A stretch of DNA of 64,000 nt from Brachycybe producta (taxonomy: Eukaryota; Arthropoda; Diplopoda; Playtdesmida; Andrognathidae): contig JAUPFP010000003.1 in assembly GCA_036925085.1 (NCBI GenBank), forward strand, positions 11,058,008 to 11,122,007, in the 5' to 3' direction. The notes beneath the pieces were generated by a model. That model was not told the origin of the DNA and did no database searches. It was given only the letters and a program-made list of their open reading frames with translations. The translations under genes were made by a program, and so were the position numbers. Position 1 is the stretch's first letter, and the number at the start of each line of letters is the position of its first letter. Of this stretch, positions 1 through 11,081 are shown one piece after another.

Positions 1-2030
1 GACGTTGCACATGCCTTTCTTACAGAATGCCTGTAGCCATTTTATACAATTGCTATTGCTATGCATTAGTTACCCATAATGCACTTAACTTTGTGTTCAA
101 TTTGAAAACACTTCTGCCAGTTTGCTGGTTCCCTTTGTAGTTTTACTTGTTCAGTTACAAGAGTGACCACAGTTTATTTTCAAACAAACTTGGTTTTCAA
201 ACGCCATCTACTATAATTTCTTTGAGCGGCTGCAAGCGGCCGTATTAATTTAGGAGTTCTCAAATGAAACCATGAACAGTTTTGAAATGTTTCATTTTTT
301 ATCCTCTTCCATTTTATTTCCTGTTGAGTTTCCTCATAACTTATTAAGCTCCCAATTCCGCGTGGAGGAAAATTAAAATTGTCTCCTGTTATTATTACTG
401 ACAATGATACAAATTGTTACGTCAGTTTATATTTAAAAAAAAATTAGAAACTGTTTGCAGTTGATTGTGATATATATATATATATTTTTCAAAGAGTTGA
501 TATATGGTGGTGGTCCACAGAAAAGTTTTTGTTTCTTAAGATTTTAACGAGCCGAAGAGACCGAACAAGAGTTCAAAGTGTAGCATGGGAAATGCATCGT
601 AATAAAATAACTACCGAAAGTGCCACAATGCCGTTAAGGAATAGTTCTAATCGAACAATTTTGACTCGTAAGGCGTGGTACACAACTGTTCTTCGGATGC
701 ATGTGGTGGATTTTGTTAATTCAGTCCGATTTTAATGGCTTTTTCATCTTGGACTAATCTTCTATTGCAGATTTTCACTTCTATTTATTAGTCAATTTTA
801 ATGGTGTGTGGTGTAGATTGACTAGCCTTGTAGCGTGGGAAACATACATATTTTAACGAAGTTCATGTTTCCAATGATGGGAGGAAAATGAGCGTTTAGT
901 AACATTCTACGTGGGCAGAGTATATTTTTTTTTTTATCTTTTTAAGATAAAAAAAATATACTCTGCCCACATAGATTGTTGAATGAAAACTTAGCATTTT
1001 AAATTAAGCCAGGATGCACACACCAGAATTGATGTGTGGATGCAACCTAGGGTAATTTCTGAGTGCAAAAACTTTTAATCTGGCAGGAAAACGGCCTTTT
1101 GTGCTTTGGCAATTACACGTGATGTAAGCTGGTCTTTCGTACGTGTCACTAATTCCGATCTTGTTGAAATTGACCCTCAATTATTTATCAAAAATTTTCA
1201 ATGGCTGTGGTTTTTTGCAAGTCACGCTGTTGTTAATTCGAGTCTTAAAGTTAACACATTAACATATTAAACCCCTTTGATTCAACAACTCGAAAGATCA
1301 GGAAACTTATTCTAAATAAATATAAATGTTGAAAACGTCCCGAGTGATTGTTTGTGATGGTTTTTAGCTTCTCTTCCTGTCTGTGGGCCACCACACATAA
1401 GAGAAAATAAATGTGTTTATTTGTAAATATAATTAATTATTAAACACACGGAGATCCCATGTGTTGTTTGAATTTTTTTGGAAAAAAAGTCTTAAAATTG
1501 TGCATGAAATAACAATTGTAAATATATTTTGTATAGATTGGGTTCAAGTTTGAGAAATCAAGTGTGTTTTTGTCCATTCAAATAAAAGTAGTTACTATTT
1601 TACTCTCAATTGACTCAAGTTCTTGTTTATTCTTAAGTCTACTTCAGTATTTGTGAAATTATTCAATTGTAATTAGAAATGTTAGTTATGCTCGTATAAC
1701 TAAATTGTGCATTTAAATACCGCAAACATTATAGTAAGTGTCATCAAAAAACATCTTTAAGCTGAACAGTAGGAGAATTATTTTAAATCACTGGCCTTTG
1801 TTCATATCAATGTTCTATTCTGGTCATGTTTTTTTTGGAAATTTGTTACTTCTGTTCCTGGGAAAAGGGCATACATTGTAACAAACTAGTGTGTCTGTTT
1901 TTATCACTCATCTAGCCATTCATCCTTTTGTCACTCCCATTTCTTGGAGGTGGTGTATGGGTCATAATTAATATACGTTTTATATATATATAAAGTGTAA
2001 TTATATATATATGTAAAAAATATTTTATAG
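1..2030. other. AT-rich spacer without recognisable gene
   Basis: No open frame here has a recognisable domain, and the few short frames are broken at random. The stretch holds short TA runs near 471-484 and 1981-2012 and one strong hairpin at 906-975. I see no RNA gene or promoter I would defend. Confidence 0.6.
906..975. repeat. 70 bp near-perfect hairpin
   Basis: The arm starting GTGGGCAGAGTATAT at 911 is mirrored by its complement ending CTCTGCCCAC at 970. The pairing runs through a T-run against an A-run to a loop of only a few bases near 941-945. About 30 base pairs are contiguous. It looks like a very short foldback transposon or a transcribed hairpin. No flanking duplication was found. 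Confidence 0.7.
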
Positions 2031-2148
2031 CTCACGAGTGAATTCTATCTCACGAGTGAATTCTATATCCCAAGTATACAATAATAACTGTTAAACAAAA
2101 CCAGCAACAGATGGCAGTGTTGTGCTTCATGATGCACCACAAGGTTTA
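2031..2148 (+). repeat. Left terminal inverted repeat of the transposase/HECT element
   Basis: It begins with two direct copies of the 18-mer CTCACGAGTGAATTCTAT, the second slightly altered at its edge, then a unique stretch ending near AAGGTTTA. It matches 6944-7061 in reverse complement at 116 of 118 positions by eye. The preceding bases (TTTTATAG) do not match the right flank. Confidence 0.9.
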
Positions 2149-2259
2149 GGGGTAAAGGGAGCCTGTTACAATTTATTTCTCATTCACTTTGGCAGCTCTA
2201 GTGATTATTTGAGTCATAAACCAGGTGTCATAAGATTATCACACTTCCATCAATCAAAA

Positions 2260-3865
2260 ATGATTTCATTCACAAATTCTGCAATTATTGCAATATTATT
2301 TCTTTTCTGTGCAAAAGTACAATGTGTGTATGGAAATGATATACAACAATATCTACAAGACCTTGTAGCAGACTATAACCAGGCGAACCGACACATGTAT
2401 AGTTCGGATGTTAATTTTTTAGAACTGTGGCATAGAAAACTTGCAGAACATTGTAGACTACTTGGTTTACTACTCTTGCTTGTTCAGTCTCAAAATATGC
2501 AAGAGATTTGCACTCTGCTCCAATCATTATATAATTTGGTTTGGACCTTGTTCAATAATTATGATGGCCAGATGGAAACGCCTTTAACTACTGACAACAA
2601 TCAATTTGAATGCCCTGTATTACATACTGGCTCTAGAGGAAGACCGACCTGGCTTCAACATATCTACAGATAAAATTAGATTTTTACGGAATAGTTCTAT
2701 GCCATGGTCAAGAATTTGTAATGTTTTGAATGTCTCAACACGAACACTATTCAGACATCGGCAACGTCTTAACCTTATAACAGATGCTTTTCTTGATGAA
2801 AAAATTTTAGCCATCTACAATGAGACACCAAATGTTGGAGAAACATACATAATCGGAGCTATGCGAGCCCAGCAGTTAAGAGTGCGAAAGTGGAAAATAC
2901 GAGAAAGGCTGAATATTTTAGACCCTGTTGGGCGGGCTCTTCGCAGGACAACAGCCATAAAACGACGCATATATAACGTGAAATGTCCCAATGCTCTATG
3001 GTTTGTATACATCTAGCATTGTGACTACTGTAAATATATCATTGTAATCTAAATGTTAGTCCAGAAAATTTCTTACAAATCAATTTTAAGTGAATGGAAA
3101 CTATTAGGGCTGAAAGTTATTTATTTTCAGGCACATCGATTCTAACCATAAACTCATTGGTACAGATTTGTATTACCATGGATGTGTTGATGGTTTCAGC
3201 AGAATGATAGTCTATTTGCACTGCTGTGCAAACAACAAGGCTGGAAAGTTTTAATTTTTTTTGAAAGTGGAGCCTGTATGTTTGGTGTACCAAGTCGCGT
3301 CCGTGGTGACCATGGTACAGAAAACATACATGTTGCAAAATACATGATTGAACAACGAGGCCTCAATAGAGATAGTTTTCTTGTCAGGAAATCTGTCCAC
3401 AATCAGAGGATTGAAAGGTTGTGGGCCAAAGTTAATAGAGTAGTCACTGCACATTATAAAAATCTGTTCTCATTAATGGAAGCTGAAGGAGTCCTTGATG
3501 AACATAACAGTGTTGATTTATTTAGCCTGCATTACATTTTCTTACCACGTATTCAGCAAAGTGCTGATGAATTTGTGAAACAATGGAACTACCATGGCCT
3601 GAGTACTGCACATGGTTTATCTCCTATACAGCTTTGGCAAATGGGAATTGTGCAACAAAATATAACACACATTAGTGACTGTAATGTAAATCCACTTTGC
3701 TATGGTGTAGATCCAGGTGGTCCTGTTGGTCCGATACAAACCAACAATTGTGTACAGGTTCCAGAATTGGACATTCATCTATCTGAAATTCAAATGGAAG
3801 CACTGCAGCAAATTGTGCCTGATGTACTAAAGATGATGGGCATAAGGGGTGCAATTGTATATTGA
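2260..3865 (+). pseudogene. rve/IS3-type DDE transposase, one intron, two frame breaks
   Basis: Integrase-core transposase that would cut and join the element ends. The N-terminal part (2260-2650) is helical and ends in the family motif HTGSRGRP. One base too many near 2640-2660 moves the frame. A helix-turn-helix region follows (2660-2790, with ICNVLNVSTRTLFRHR), then a basic stretch ending NALW. An intron with GT at 3001 and AG at 3130 splits the NALW/HID junction exactly. The first catalytic Asp is in HID at 3138-3140, the second in RGDHGTEN at 3308-3310 and the Glu in NQRIERLW at 3413-3415, so the spacing is DD34E. A second break (one base missing) lies in the T-rich run at 3244-3257. All three acidic residues survive. 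The segment from 2260 reads like a signal peptide, so the true start may be later or upstream. Similar integrase-core proteins are common in fish, cnidarian and mollusc genomes. The stop is at 3863-3865, just before the pogo-like MITE. Confidence 0.85.
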
Positions 3866-3948
3866 CACACGTAACTTCATATGCAATTTTTTTCCAATCT
3901 AAAAAATCTTACTGACAGCTTGTTATCAAACTAGTATTAAAGGTTATA

Positions 3949-4125
3949 CAGTAGAATTCGGGTAATTCGTATCCTGAGTAACTCGTGTATCCTGCTAATT
4001 CGTACAAAATTGCCAGTTCCTTGAAAAAATCTCTTAGCTAATTATTCTCTCGCTAAGTTGAATATCTCGATAATTCGTATTTATTCCTCAGACCCTTGAA
4101 GATACGAATTATCGAGATTATACTG
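3949..4125. mobile_element. pogo/Tigger-like MITE, 177 bp
   Basis: The ends CAGTAGAATTCGGGTAATTC and the inverse of GAATTATCGAGATTATACTG pair with a few mismatches, and both flanks are TA (3947-3948 and 4126-4127). A CAGT start, an AATTCG-rich terminus and a TA duplication are typical of pogo-type Tc1/mariner elements. It lies in the gap between the convergent transposase and HECT genes. Confidence 0.75.
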
Positions 4126-4581
4126 TATACTGTATCTAGTTCTTGATTATCTTTTTTAATTTCTTTTACTGAATTTGGTCGCTTGTGAATTTTAATTGTG
4201 ATATTAAAAACATTTATTCAGTATAAAAAAACAAAATGAAAATGATTGAAATTAAAGAACTCGGGTAACAAAATATTAATTAGTTATAATAACGTTAATG
4301 ACAATAAAATGAATAACATTAAAATGAACAACAATAAAATGAATGTTTTTCTGTTCTTTTTGCAATAATTGATTCACAAAAAATTGTAAAAATCAAGCAG
4401 AATTGTGCGTGTCTAATGTTCTAAGCAGTTTCACATTCTATCAGATTGTGTTTTAATGAATTTTACTTAAATTTTTATGGTACATTTAAAAGGACACTTT
4501 TTCAAAAACCTAATGAAAATTCAAGGTGGTTTATATATTTATATATATAATTGCTTCCAGATAGTTACTCGTAGCCAAACA

Positions 4582-6694
4582 CTAATCCTTCTTGGATTCC
4601 ACGATCCATACCACATTTGAAATCTCATATGTTGTGTGGATAACTGGGAGTTTCATTATCAGTCCACATGTGTTTGCCTTAGGGTGTGGTGAATCATCTC
4701 CATGAAGGAATGTAATCATAGGCTCAAGCTCAAACCCCAGTGGTGGTAATATGCTTGCTCCAGGGGAAAAGGCCAACACGTCTTCTAAAGATGCCTCTGC
4801 TTCATTTTCTAAAAATTAAGTTTTAAAAATTAGTTTTCACATCAGCAACTTTTAAATACTCAATTTACCTTCACAGTCCAACAGGTAATCTCGCCAGTAA
4901 CCAATGACTTTCGTTTCAACAGTGCGACGATTACTACCATCAACAGAAGTGGACTGCACTTTTAATAGTGATTTCATTGCATTAGCAGACAACTTGTTTT
5001 TCTCTGAATAGCAAAATATTTCCTTAAATGCAGATGGATCCATTTGCATATAACTATATAACTGAAGAGTATTTAGGCCTTCAATGAACTGTTCTAATGC
5101 TGGCCGGATTCGATGAATGACATAGAAGGCCACAGCACTGTTGTTGAGAATAGAGTCCTTTTGTTCATATGTGTTTACAAAATTTGGGCAACCACAAATA
5201 GTAAAAAAAATGTAACTCCTCCATAAAAATATGTTGAAGAGATTGTAAATCTGTTGTATCTTTGACAGCTTGATTCTTCGCATGAATTTCTCCATTTGCG
5301 ATGTCATCCAGTGTTGCTTTGATTGAATCAATACCACAGGTTATCATCGAAAATAGAACATCTGAAATGAAGCCTGGACCGGGTCCATCATGGATAATAG
5401 ACATGGCTATGATTCGACCTGCTTCAAAGTAGTGATTCTTTTTGAGGGCATCACTGTTGAATGTCAGGGTCTTTTTGTACTCTGGTCCTTCGAACAAATG
5501 ACTGCTGAAGATATTTCAGTAGAATTCGCCAAAGTTCCCGAGTATGCCCTCCGTTATCGATTTCCCCCTCAGAGATTTCCTCTGATTCGAAGTTAAGGTT
5601 GATGAACATTACATTGACTTTGGAGAATGCGGAAAATGTTCTTCTTCACATAGCTCGAATGGCACAGTCAAATGCTTCTTCCCTGTTTATATTAAATATG
5701 GTTGTTTTGGTCTCATTACACTGACTTTTGATTTTTCGTATAATTGAACAAAGGTCAACATCATCATCATTTGGCATTTCAACCAACACATTGGCTGCAT
5801 ATTCTTGACATTGGAGAATCTCAGGTAATGCACAGTCTTCTTGTTGCTGGAATTGATATGGTTCGGCTAAAACTGACCTGCAAATATTGTCAGCAGTGTT
5901 TTCAAAGATATTCAAATCTTCTGGTTCAGACATATCACTGATTTGTGCAAATTCTTCGTCTGACCCCACATAAATGGGTTCATTGGCTATGGTGACTGGA
6001 ATATCCACTTCAGGACATACATTACACATTTTTTATGTGAAACTCTACATAAAACAGTCCCATCCAATTTTTCTCCATTTTCCAAAAAAATGCTTACAAG
6101 TTGGCCACACATCGGCATGCGAATCTCAAATTGAACATCATTTGGAAGTAGTTCACGGAAAAGTTCCCTTAGTTTTCCATTGATTTCTGCTTCACTCCAC
6201 TCTTTGAAAAATGTTACTTGAGAAACTGCCCACTTTTCTTGGATAGCTTTAGCTTTTGCTTTTCCAACAAGTGTCTTTGCTTGCTTGGAAGATTTCAGAA
6301 GAATGACATCTCTTGCAAATGATGTGCACTTAGACTTTACTTTTAGTTTCTTTCTTGCTGGCGGCTTTGGATTTGATGTGCAAAGAAACTGGGAGAAGCT
6401 AGAAGTTGTTACTGATGGCCGAACAGATGGGAAAAGACGATGAATTTCTTCTTGTATTGAAGATGATGGGACCTGACGATAAACATTTGGTTGCAAGTTA
6501 CTTGTTGTTTCATGCATTGATGTGGAGGCCACACTTGATGTTGTGGGTTGATTTGATGTTGTTTGGACTCCTGAAGGTTCCTGCACTGGTGTACTCCGAA
6601 TTGCATTCTCTAATCCATGTCGAAATTGTGGGCTGTTTAGGACCTGTTCGACAAGGCTCTCAATTGAATGTTGTTCAGGAACACTTGATGACAT
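4582..6694 (-). pseudogene. HECT-domain E3 ubiquitin ligase-like gene inside the transposon
   Basis: Likely ubiquitin transferase resembling the G2E3-type HECT proteins of animals. The N-terminal block (6694-6030) is Ser/Thr-rich, then has a compact domain with WSEAEINGKLRELF. The frame changes near 6030; an acidic linker follows. The HECT N-lobe begins near 5640 with EGEIDNGGHTREL and continues after a frame change near 5505 with LFEGPEYKK and IIHDGPGPGF. A TGA at 5646-5648 interrupts the start of the N-lobe where a sense codon is expected. Another frame change falls in the A8 run at 5203-5210. A 60 bp intron (4868-4809, GT-AG on the minus strand) leads to the C-lobe, with KANTCG carrying the catalytic Cys at 4666-4668, then KLPVIHTTYE and the stop. 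The C-lobe is intact. It faces the transposase gene and starts about 250 bp inside the right TIR. A captured host ligase, or a standard cargo of this transposon family, are both possible. Confidence 0.8.
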
Positions 6695-6943
6695 TGTTTA
6701 AAGAATTATCTAACATTGAACAAACAAATTAATAAATTATATACAGTGATCAATATATGAATACCTTTGAATGATGTAGTACTGAGGCTCAATTCTGTGA
6801 CAATGTCCCAAAATGCTCACAGTGATGATATTTTGTGTTCATACTGGTTATGATTTCTATTAATCACTAGAGCTGCCAATTTTTATAAGCGAATGAGAAA
6901 TCTATTGTTAAAGGCTCCCTCTATGTATGGCTATAGTACATGT

Positions 6944-7079
6944 TAAACCTTGTGGTGCATCATAAAGCACAACACTGCCATCTGTTGCTGGTTTTGTTTA
7001 ACAGTTATCATTGTATACTTGGGATATAGAATTCACTCGTGAGATAGAATTCACTCGTGAGATACAATTCACTCGTCAC
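6944..7079 (-). repeat. Right terminal inverted repeat with an extra subrepeat
   Basis: 6944-7061 is the inverse of the left TIR. Outside it lies a third, degenerate copy of the 18 bp subrepeat (ATACAATTCACTCGTCAC, 7062-7079) that has no counterpart on the left. The true transposon boundary is therefore either 7061 or about 7079. Confidence 0.85.
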
Positions 7080-7224
7080 TTGAATTTTTGTTGCCATTTT
7101 ATTTGTCAGGGTTGTTACAACAAAACAACACCAATATTAAAATAGAAGAAACCTTACAACACCTTTTTACTTTAGAATGGATGAACCACACAAAAGTAAT
7201 AAATAAAACAAGTGAAAAAGTGAC

Positions 7225-7600
7225 AAGTTGACAAACTTGACAAGCTGGCAACTGTGTTCAAGTTGACAAGCTGGCAACTGTGTTCAAGTTGACAAACTGA
7301 CAAGCTGGCAACTGTGTTCAAGTTGACAAACGGACAAGCTGGCAACTGTGTTCAAGTTGACAAACGGACAAGCTGGCAACTGTGTTCAAGTTGACAAACG
7401 GACAAGCTGGCAACTGTGTTCAAGTTGACAAACGGACAAGCTGGCAACTGTGTTCAAGTTGACAAACGGACAAGCTGGCAACTGTGTTCAAGTTGACAAA
7501 CGGACAAGCTGGCAACTGTGTTCAAGTTGACAAATGGACAAGCTGGCAACTGTGTTCAAGTTGACAAATAGACAAGCTGGCAACTATGTTCAAGTTGACA
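7225..7600. repeat. 34 bp minisatellite, about 11 copies
   Basis: The unit reads CAAGTTGACAAACGGACAAG followed by CTGGCAACTGTGTT. Central copies are identical; the first ones are shorter or altered and the last two carry single changes. There are no variable spacers, so this is a minisatellite and not a CRISPR array. It begins about 150 bp outside the right transposon end. Confidence 0.95.
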
Positions 7601-7619
7601 TAGGATTATATAATTACAG

Positions 7620-9030
7620 TATAAAGTTATTTTAATCCCTTCTCATTTTAGAGTTGAAGTTGCAATTTTCGTGGTATTGCAGCTAATTCTTTGATGACAT
7701 CATCAAACCTAACCTAACTCTCTGTAGACATTCATAAAAGCTAATCTAATTAATCTTGACTGTGCTGTGGAATTCATTAAATGTTTTTAATCTACGAAGC
7801 CTGCTAAATGACCACTCAGTCTTTGTCTGAAAATTCTATTTCCTTTTCCACTACGTATGTAGGAGTGAGTTCTTCTAAATTATTGCCAAAGCAATTACCT
7901 TTTGCCTGAAAGGTTTGTTTTAATATTTTTTTTAAATATGTCATCTGTATTTTCCAAACACTCTTGGATCCACTCCTTCGAATTGGTTTTATATGCCTTA
8001 TTAACTTTTTGTAACACATTAATTATCTGTTTAAGTTCACCAGTGTGTGTCCTGACCATTTATCCTTTATACCAAATGATATCTTTAACTGGGTCGTTTG
8101 TTAAGCCCAGTTTCTTATTAATGTCTAAATTACATCTAAGCAAAACTAAAAATATTTTTCTTTGGCAAGTCATTATAGCTAACATGCATGGGTACTTGAA
8201 CAGTAGTGGATCTAATCTTTACTGGAATTTTGTACACTAATCGTAGGAAATGGTTTCCCATTTGCTGCTACTATTTCTAAAGGTGCAGAAATTTGAATAG
8301 GTTTTACCTTGTGTGGGAAGTTTCTTTTTACTTCTTCAAAACAACTGATATTGCTGCCTCTGTATCATATAGATTTTTGACCAAGTTGTGTTGTATGGTT
8401 GCCAAGAATACAGGACAAGAAGAATTAGTACCAAGTGAATTAAATATGAGATGCGTTCCTTTTTTTGTCCTCTCCATGTGCGTGTTTTTATAGGGGAAGC
8501 TTTCAGTTCCCCTTCTAGGGTCTTGTCTGGACTGATTTCCAGCATTCTTTTGTTGTGGTCTCTCGACATTTCGGCTACGACAATCTTGTGCAAAATGTCC
8601 ACGCTTCCCACAATTAAAATACTGTGATTAGGCGTTTTTTCCGAATTGGGCCTTTGACCAACAGTCTTGAGCCCTGTGTCCCATTTTTCCACAGTTGTAA
8701 CACTATCGAAAAAAAGGCATGGGTTTGGATTGACTGTTGAAAGGATCTTCTTTGTGGACTTCTATTGACTGTTGAAAGGATCTTCTTTGTGGACTTCTAT
8801 TGACTGTTGAAAGGATCTTCTTTGTGGACTTCTATTGACTGTTGAAAGGATCTTCTTTGTGGACTTCTATTGACCCTCAATTTCAAAGCACCCATGCTTG
8901 TGGCCGTTAAAACGTTCCATTTTGGATTTTTCCACTTTGTTTCATTCGCCTTTTCTAAATCCTTTTTATATTTTTCATCTAGAGCTGCTAATTCATTTTT
9001 ATTTTGCTGCTCTAGACTCTTCACCTTTTC
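7620..9030 (-). pseudogene. Degenerate Gypsy gag-protease fragment
   Basis: Read right to left, it starts with a charged coiled-coil segment (9024-8900, with LEQQNKNEL), then a 35 bp tandem repeat (8870-8731). Two zinc knuckles follow: CYNCGKMGHRAQDC, and a second ending CGKRGHFAQDC whose first Cys has become Tyr. A stop lies between them. Further on is a retroviral-type protease motif decayed from DTGAAISVV, with Glu replacing Gly (near 8370). The remainder to about 7620 resembles the linker before a reverse transcriptase, with many stops. The order matches the better Gypsy copy at 42-44 kb. Its 5' end abuts the hAT pseudogene at about 9030, so one inserted into or deleted against the other. 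Confidence 0.75.
8731..8870. repeat. 35 bp tandem repeat within gag, 4 copies
   Basis: Four exact copies start at 8731, 8766, 8801 and 8836 (unit begins TGACTGTTGAAAGGATCTTC). The period is not a multiple of three, so each copy changes the reading frame on the minus strand. Confidence 0.95.
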
Positions 9031-11081
9031 CTCAACATTCGGTCATGCATATTAGCAATAAAAGCATCAAGAAACGTTAAGAATACAGCGATTTGGTAAA
9101 AGTTTTCCGGGTTTGTAGCCAGAATGTTGCACCAATGTTTTTGCCTTTCAGTCTGCCTTGGAATGTTGACGTCTATCCCTAGATCAGCACAAGCCATTTC
9201 CAATTTCAATGAAAATATGATGAAATTCATTTTCTGCTTCTTTTCTAATATTGGACAACTGCTTCAACATTTGTTGCTAAGTTTACAGCAGCAGCTAGGT
9301 CCAGGTTTTCTGCTTGTAAAGATCGACTTACTGGCAAGTTGATAGCAAAGATTTTCTTGATGACCTTTAAAGCAATATGAAACTGGAAATTCTGAATAGC
9401 ATGTAGTATTTGGTTTGCTGTTGATGATGTACTTATGTCTGTCCAGTTTGAAATCTTTCCTAGAGCATCAATCACAGCCTCTTTGAGTTCTGAAAAGACA
9501 ATTATAGCATCATGACGTTCAACCCATCTTGTAGGACACCGGTTCTTAAGCCGGGTAGCTGTTGTTTCAACTGCAAGTTCATCAATTGATTGCATTAAAA
9601 CTGATTGCCTTTTCGGTGTTTTAAAAAGGTGTATATATTCCCCACAGTACCCATGCAATTTCTTTTGGATGGCAGTTCACATGAATTTGAGATTGCACGG
9701 TTTAAACTGTGGGAGGCACAGTGGATGTACATAGCTAGTTTGTACCGTTCACAGATATATGCATGTGCTCCATGAAAGCATCCACTCATAGCTGCAGCAC
9801 CATCATAGCCTTGGTCAATCATGAACTGATCAGCACATCTGCAAGACCTTTGCCAGTAACATCAGTTACTGCTACAAATTGCAAAAAATCTTCTCTAATT
9901 TTGTTTTTATCTGAGCTACACATACAAAGTGAAAACTGCTCCATGCCAGACACATCTGCTGTTTCATTGGCCAAGACTGAAAATAATTTTGCCATGTTCC
10001 CTTTTTTGACTATAGAGCAGACTATAATATTGTTACATGAAGAATTAATTTCTATTTGAATGATATGTAGCATTTTTTGACGACATTTCCAAGTGGTTTT
10101 TAAGATCTATATCTCCATTTCTGGTCCAAAGTCATAACAGTGCAGAAAAATTTCCATCATTGTGTTCTTTCTCTTCCAAAGTTACAATTTGACCTGAATC
10201 TCTGTGACCTCTGAGAGGGATGGACTGACATCCACAAATAAATATTGTTTCGATGATAGGCTTGATACAACGCCGGTTTCCTTCAATCCAATAAGAATTT
10301 CAGAATTTAACAAGCAAAAATGCAAGGTATTAGGTGAAATCTAAAATTCTAACCTATAGTTTTAAAGCAGAGTCTAGTTGTAAGTTAACAGCTTCCTGTT
10401 TCTTATTATCAACATAATGGTGATTTTCTGATTCTATAATGCACATTTTATGGTATTCTGCTTTTTGGTGTGAATTAAATGCCTCAATTGCCTTTTATAA
10501 TTGGAGAATTTTGTCTTGACTAGTTGTCCAAGAGGTTGACAACCAATGCCAGCTTCATGAGGTGAAAACAAAACACAGTATTTGCAGAAAGCACCATCTA
10601 ATTTTTTAGAATAAGCCAACCATTTCCATCATTCAAGCCAGGAGTGTTGAAATTTTAAGTTTCGCTTTCCACTTGTGGGAAATTTGTAACTGGCATCTGG
10701 AGACCACAAGCTGGAAAGCACTGTTGATCTATCTTCATCTTTTAAATGGCAACCCACATATGAAGCAATCTCAAAAATACTGATATGTTCAAGTTGATCG
10801 GAAATCTGGGATGTATATGTGCTAGTGGAGGCACTGGGGATTGTTCTTGGAATATTATCTGGAATCTCTAGATAATCACCATCTAGAAGACTTGCATTGC
10901 TAAATTCTTTGTCTTGCAACTCCATGTCAGTAGCTCTTTCACAAGAAGCATGGATCTTTTCATCAGTCCTTGCACTTTTGATTAGGAACACTTCCATGCT
11001 AGTCTGAGTCTTTCTTTTAGACTCCATCATGGTTGCATTTGCAAATAGTGCTGGTTCTAGATCAAAAACGTGTGTAAGCAA
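9030..11081 (-). pseudogene. hAT transposase relic of the ZMYM1/DUF4371 type
   Basis: Dead cut-and-paste transposase. Read right to left: an N-terminal linker, then the TTF-type zinc finger (10619-10470, with DGAFCKYCVLFSP). A DUF4371 core follows (10260-9819, with LRGHRDSGQI, LANETADVSG and VTDVTGKGLADV), then the RNase H-like region (9822-9245, with DQGYDGAAAMSG, HCASHSLNRAIS and RCPTRWVERHDA). The C-terminal dimerisation part ends near 9040 (with IPRQTERQ and LDAFIANMHDRM). TGA stops replace expected Arg codons at the SWLE/WLAYSKK junction (about 10627) and in the NFSALL/LW segment (about 10155), and a TAA follows KNATY. Several frame changes also occur. An intron may lie around 10290-10370. 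I could not identify terminal repeats. ZMYM1-like domesticated genes have the same architecture, but the stops rule out a live gene. Confidence 0.88.

Larger units (their letters stand above)
2031..7061. mobile_element. IS3EU-like DNA transposon carrying a transposase and a HECT E3 ligase-like gene
   Basis: The 118 bp at 2031-2148 recurs inverted at 6944-7061 with only two mismatches. Similarity continues weakly inward, so the subterminal inverted region is nearly 200 bp. The plus-strand gene after the left end is an rve-type transposase (2260-3865). The minus-strand gene after the right end encodes a HECT domain (6694-4582). The two are convergent, with their stops about 700 bp apart. I infer an autonomous-type element related to the eukaryotic IS3-like (IS3EU) group, from the IS3-type DDE core and the long TIRs. 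I could not find a convincing target-site duplication. The right flank holds an extra partial TIR subrepeat to 7079, so the exact right end is uncertain. It could instead be two adjacent host-type genes between repeats, but the shared ends argue for one unit. Confidence 0.8.

Noticed and set aside
2260-2340. Signal-peptide-like N-terminus before the transposase
   Set aside because: A secreted transposase makes no sense. The hydrophobic stretch is more likely untranslated DNA read through in frame, with the true start elsewhere.
7225-7600. Regular 34 bp repeats that could suggest a CRISPR array
   Set aside because: Units are contiguous with no variable spacers, and the genome is eukaryotic. 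It is a minisatellite.
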